Positions 60,641-64,000 of a stretch of DNA of 64,000 nucleotides are shown piece after piece (the stretch's first letter is position 1; every line of letters begins with the position of its first letter). Source of the DNA: Diospyros lotus (lineage: Eukaryota > Streptophyta > Magnoliopsida > Ericales > Ebenaceae); NCBI RefSeq assembly GCF_014633365.1, contig NC_068343.1, forward strand, positions 28,365,307-28,429,306, written 5' to 3'. The position numbers and the translations under genes are program-made. Below the pieces are notes generated by a model that saw nothing but the letters and a program-made list of their open reading frames with translations, did no database searches and was not told where the DNA came from.

Positions 60641-61049
60641 TTTATCTTATTTCAAATAATCTTGCTGAACCTCTTCACAGGCTATCACATATCTCAAGAA
60701 AAACTATACCATATATAATCATCACAAGATCTTTGCCACATATATCCTATCTGCAACTTGAGTATACCATCGTTCATCACAACCCTTGGGTTGACCATGC
60801 TCATCAATCCATAGACAAGTACATTTGTCAATCATGCATGCCTTTTGATTTTTTTTTTTCAAAGCCCATAATCACTTAACCCGATCCTTGGGCCACGATT
60901 CTCAACTCGAGCTCTTATCCAAGCCGGTACACACATCATTATAATGAGTCTGTGACTCTCATATCTACATCATTAATTTTTAATTCATCCAATCGATATC
61001 CTTATACATGTCACTTCTTTATTGCTGATTTCCCACGACATCATGTATC
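60641..61049. other. Unassigned, perhaps remnant of the gypsy element's internal region
   Basis: AT-rich and non-coding. The copia LTR seems to resume at a TTGCC (61050-61054) identical to the left flank of LTR 6. Confidence 0.35.
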
Positions 61050-61288
61050 TTGCCTTGATATTTTTCTAACCTTGGCACATAAGTTCGTGATCTAAATATA
61101 TCTTGACTTCTATTGAATTTATCCCCAAAGGAATATTTTATGTCATCAACTATTTTATCAATAAATCTTTGTTGATAGATTCTATTTGTCTCCAAACAAG
61201 ACAATAAAGCCTTACATGACAAAGAAGCCTGACAAGCCAAATAAGCCTAACAAGCCAAAAATCCAAAATATGTGGCTTCACTTCTTCA
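61050..61288 (-). repeat. Tork-like copia 3' LTR, U3 part
   Basis: The minus strand starts TGAAGAAGTGAAGCC at 61288, directly after a purine-rich TTAGAGGGGGAGAAT (61289-61303) that fits a PPT. It has repeated GGCTT(G/A)TTAGGCTT words. Confidence 0.55.
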
Positions 61289-61318
61289 ATTCTCCCCCTC
61301 TAACCACATCTCGATCAA

Positions 61319-63530
61319 TTGTCATCTAACAAGCATCCCAACTATGTCTCTACATAGCTCTAACTTTTCTCAAGTAACAACATTTGTTAACATGTTAGCT
61401 AGATTCTCCTTCGTATGGATCTTTACTAGTCTCAATAATTGTTGATCCATCACCTCGCGTATCCAACGATAGTGAATATCAATATACTTTGTATGGGAAT
61501 GATACATTGAATTCTTGCTCAAATCCAGAGCACTTTGACTATCACAATGTATTTTGTAATCCTCTTGCATGATCCTTAGTTCTTGGAGAAATCGCTTTAA
61601 CCATAACATTTCTTTCCTAGCTTCTGCTACTGCAATATATTTAGCTTTTCTTGTGGATAAAGCAACACACTTCTACAATCTTGATTGCCATGAAACCGCT
61701 CCCCCTACAAAAGTGTAGAGAAATCCCGAAGTAGATTTTCTACCATCAAGATCTCTTGCTATATCTGCATCTGTATAACCTTCTAAGATTGGATCAGCTC
61801 CTCCATAACAAAGACATGTTTTTGACATACTTTTTAAGTACATGAGAATCCATTTGACTGCCTCTCAATGTTCCTTTCCAGGGTTAGAGAGAAAAAGGTT
61901 GACTGTACCCATTACGTGAGCAATATTTGATCTGGTACACACCATTGCATACATCAGTCTTCCTGATAGGGTTTAATTGTATGCATATTTTTATTTACTT
62001 TTCATCTTAATCTTGTGCTATTTTTCCTATAAAAAATGTGTATTTACATAAATTTTACATCATTTTAATCTCTTTTTGTAGGAACCCAACGAAGGATGTT
62101 ATTTCGAAGATTCGGGCATAAAAAAAAAATAAAAAAAGATATAAATTAATTTATAAAGTTAAAATAATATTATAAAGATATTATTATATTTAATTAATAA
62201 TATAATATAATATAATTATTTATTTATTTATTAATAATTAAATATATATATATATATTATATTAAATATTATATTATATTATTTATATATATATTATACT
62301 ATATTATATATTATTGTATATTATTTATATATATGTATTATATATGATAATAAAGTAACGTGAACGTGGAGTCATGGATGGCCATTATAATAATAATAAT
62401 ATTATAATTGAGGTTGAATTGCAATTGGACTTGAAGTCCAACGTGAGAAAGACTAGGGCGGCCATGTTCACCTATATATATTATTATATTATAATTAAGG
62501 AGGGATAGGAGATTGGAGGGGAGAAATTGGAAGGACGGTTGCGACGAAAATTGAAGAAGGGATTTGGCAGAGGAATTGCGCACAGAAGAAGGCGGAACTT
62601 GAAGCTGGAGGAAGCTGCAGCCAGTTAAACCCAACGAAGTCGCAGCCAATTAAAGGAGGGAAGCAGTCCATGCGGCAAGAGCCAAGACAGATCCAACACC
62701 CAGATCTGTTACAGATCTGGGCAGGGAGCTCCAATTTTTCTTTCAATTTCTGTTTTTATTTTTATTTTTATGAACTCCATTAATTCAATCATGAACTAAT
62801 TTTATTTAACTAGGGTTTGAGATGAAGTTTGTTATGAATGATTGATTTTTATTGATTGGGCTCTCTATCGTAAGTTCAATTATTTATTACTTGTTCTTAA
62901 TGCGATTAAATGATTTAACTATCATTTAATTGATTTTGAATTATGATTTGAGACTGAGAGGTGATTTTCATAACAGATTGAAGTAATAAATTTCATAAGA
63001 TAGATAGTTGATAAGGGATTTGATACTTGAATTTTATGAGAAATAATGAATTGGAACTTAACAATGAATTTCGGTTTGTTATAACTATTGGGAAATAGGT
63101 TGATTGTTAACAAATTTAGATTTAATTAGGTTAGTAAATCTTGGGAAAGAACCTAACCAATTTAGATATTCACCCCACTGAATTGATAGAAACCCAATTG
63201 ATTAAAAATTAAGATGAATTAATAAGTGGATTCGAAACACCCTAGTTGCCTCTATTTTATCCAAGTTAAATTGTTTTTTTAAATTTGTGTTTAATTTCAG
63301 TTCTCATTATTTTAATTTATTCAAATTCATCTATTTTTATAGTCTAAATAATATTAAAGTTAATCCAATTTTGGTACTTAATCCAATGCTCGTGGAATCG
63401 ACACTCTGCTCATTCATTATATTACTTGCGCAATTCGTACACTTGCGAATTAGCCTAACACTTCCCACTGCTGAAGAATATGGTATTGATAACATCTCCT
63501 CTATCTCTTTCTTGGATGAAGGGCACGAAC
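61319..63530 (-). pseudogene. Ty1/copia (Tork-like) RT C-terminus and RNase H, broken
   Basis: Minus strand. 63530-63461 encodes KEIEEMLSIPYSSAVG. The solo LTR at 61964-63460 interrupts, and the frame resumes at 61963 with RLMYAMVCTRSNIAHVMG, the copia RT end. Then follow YTDADIARDLDGRKSTSGF, SWQS, and RNase H with CDSQSALDLSKNSMYHSHTK and IHTKENLANMLTNVVT. The end is near 61319. Stops: TGA replacing Trp in GKEH.EAVKW, TAG replacing Gln in SRL.KCVAL, and TGA replacing Arg after NVVT. The remaining pol is cut off by another LTR at 63533 and the window edge. Confidence 0.9.
61959..63465 (+). mobile_element. 1497-bp solo LTR (61964-63460) with TSD CTTCC
   Basis: TGATAGGGTTTAATTGTATG...TTAGCCTAACA, perfect TSD CTTCC at 61959-61963 and 63461-63465. 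The copia RT reading frame joins exactly when the LTR and one TSD are removed. Contains a long (TA)n-rich part (62120-62350). Orientation by TG start and similarity to the LTR at 59201. Confidence 0.92.
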
Positions 63531-63532
63531 TC

Positions 63533-64000
63533 TGTTAGTGTAGGTGCTCTAGACCCAATCAGATTGGACATGTTGTACACTGACAACTGTAATCATGTTA
63601 TTATTTGAATAAGGAGTTATTCAAATTCACAAGAAGCCATTCTATTAGTTTCTTGTTATTATTGTAATAACCGAATGAAACTAGATAGAAGTCCATATGA
63701 TGTATACTGTGAATAATCTATAAAGATGTGAGATGATGCATCACAGTTTCTAGACATCATTAAACGTCCCAAGTTGTAGCAATGTCAAGAATGGACATTG
63801 ACAATTGCAGTAAGACTTGTATGTGCTATGTGATAGCAATGGGGGTCTCACACCCATAGGCATGGGGATGCCTAGACAAGTACATAGGTGACCAATGTTG
63901 GAGAACGTGTCACTGGACATGACTCGCCATGAGAATCCATTTTGGTTATATGTTGATGGTATTCTCATACGAGATGGGTGTAACTAATCCTTGGACCTGA
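63533..64000 (+). mobile_element. Copia-type LTR start, running off the right edge
   Basis: TGTTAGTGTAGGTGCTC begins where the copia pol frame breaks (63533). The block GAGATGGGTGTAACTAATCC and TTGGACCTGA near the edge is of a kind I associate with copia LTRs. The left TSD would be AACTC (63528-63532); the right end is outside. Confidence 0.55.

Overview
The window is nuclear DNA of a flowering plant, most likely a eudicot. Evidence: a spliced alpha-SNAP gene with plant-type introns, an Athila-type Ty3/gypsy element primed by tRNA-Asp, Tat-lineage gypsy and Tork-like copia remnants, hAT- and PIF-type elements, Helitron-type ends, and a nuclear copy of plastid rps19-rpl22. No operons, rRNA or tRNA genes, or CRISPR arrays are visible. 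Nearly all the sequence is transposable elements, many nested, with target-site duplications (TSDs) that let the order of insertion be read.

Layout. 1-3.3 kb: the first three coding exons of an alpha-SNAP gene (minus strand), running off the left edge, with a probable hAT-like remnant in intron 1. 3.9-7.9 kb: a hAT-like ACCGAACCGA-rich element, a 92-bp-arm foldback, and a plastid insertion (rpl22, rps19) between two copies of a 17-bp direct repeat. 7.9-19.7 kb: a decayed Tat-type gypsy element: integrase remnant (+), a long spliced antisense ORF, and an LTR-like 3' region. Two gypsy solo LTRs interrupt it (12708-14833 and 15753-18509). 20.2-28.8 kb: small DNA elements, a Helitron-type end, an orphan cyclin-dependent-kinase exon at 25.4 kb, a TIR element holding three 194-bp repeats, a hAT element with a perfect 8-bp TSD, and a copia-type solo LTR.

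29639-44358: a complete but dead Athila element on the minus strand. Its LTRs are both 1442 bp after an inserted solo LTR (40298-43057) is removed. PBS, PPT, gag, protease, RT, RNase H, integrase and an env-like ORF are all recognisable. The gag-pol frame has ten in-frame stops and one frameshift.

45.0-54.2 kb: a core of about 610 bp bounded by 46-bp inverted repeats that look like Helitron 3' ends. It has been split by three separate solo LTRs. One of these is itself split by an opposite-strand solo LTR of the same family, and it also carries a MITE. 54.2-57 kb: CA/GA-rich simple-repeat modules. 57-64 kb: a Tork-like copia element (minus) broken by a gypsy LTR (57211-60525, itself holding a 993-bp solo LTR), a 1.5-kb solo LTR inside its RT domain, and another copia-type LTR that leaves the window on the right.

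The elements do not work together as a system. The only apparently functional host gene is alpha-SNAP. The most unusual structures are the antisense spliced ORF of the Tat element, the roughly 33-copy TATCCGGATG-like array inside one LTR, the inverted-end 610-bp core that has taken three LTR insertions, and the self-nested copia solo LTR.
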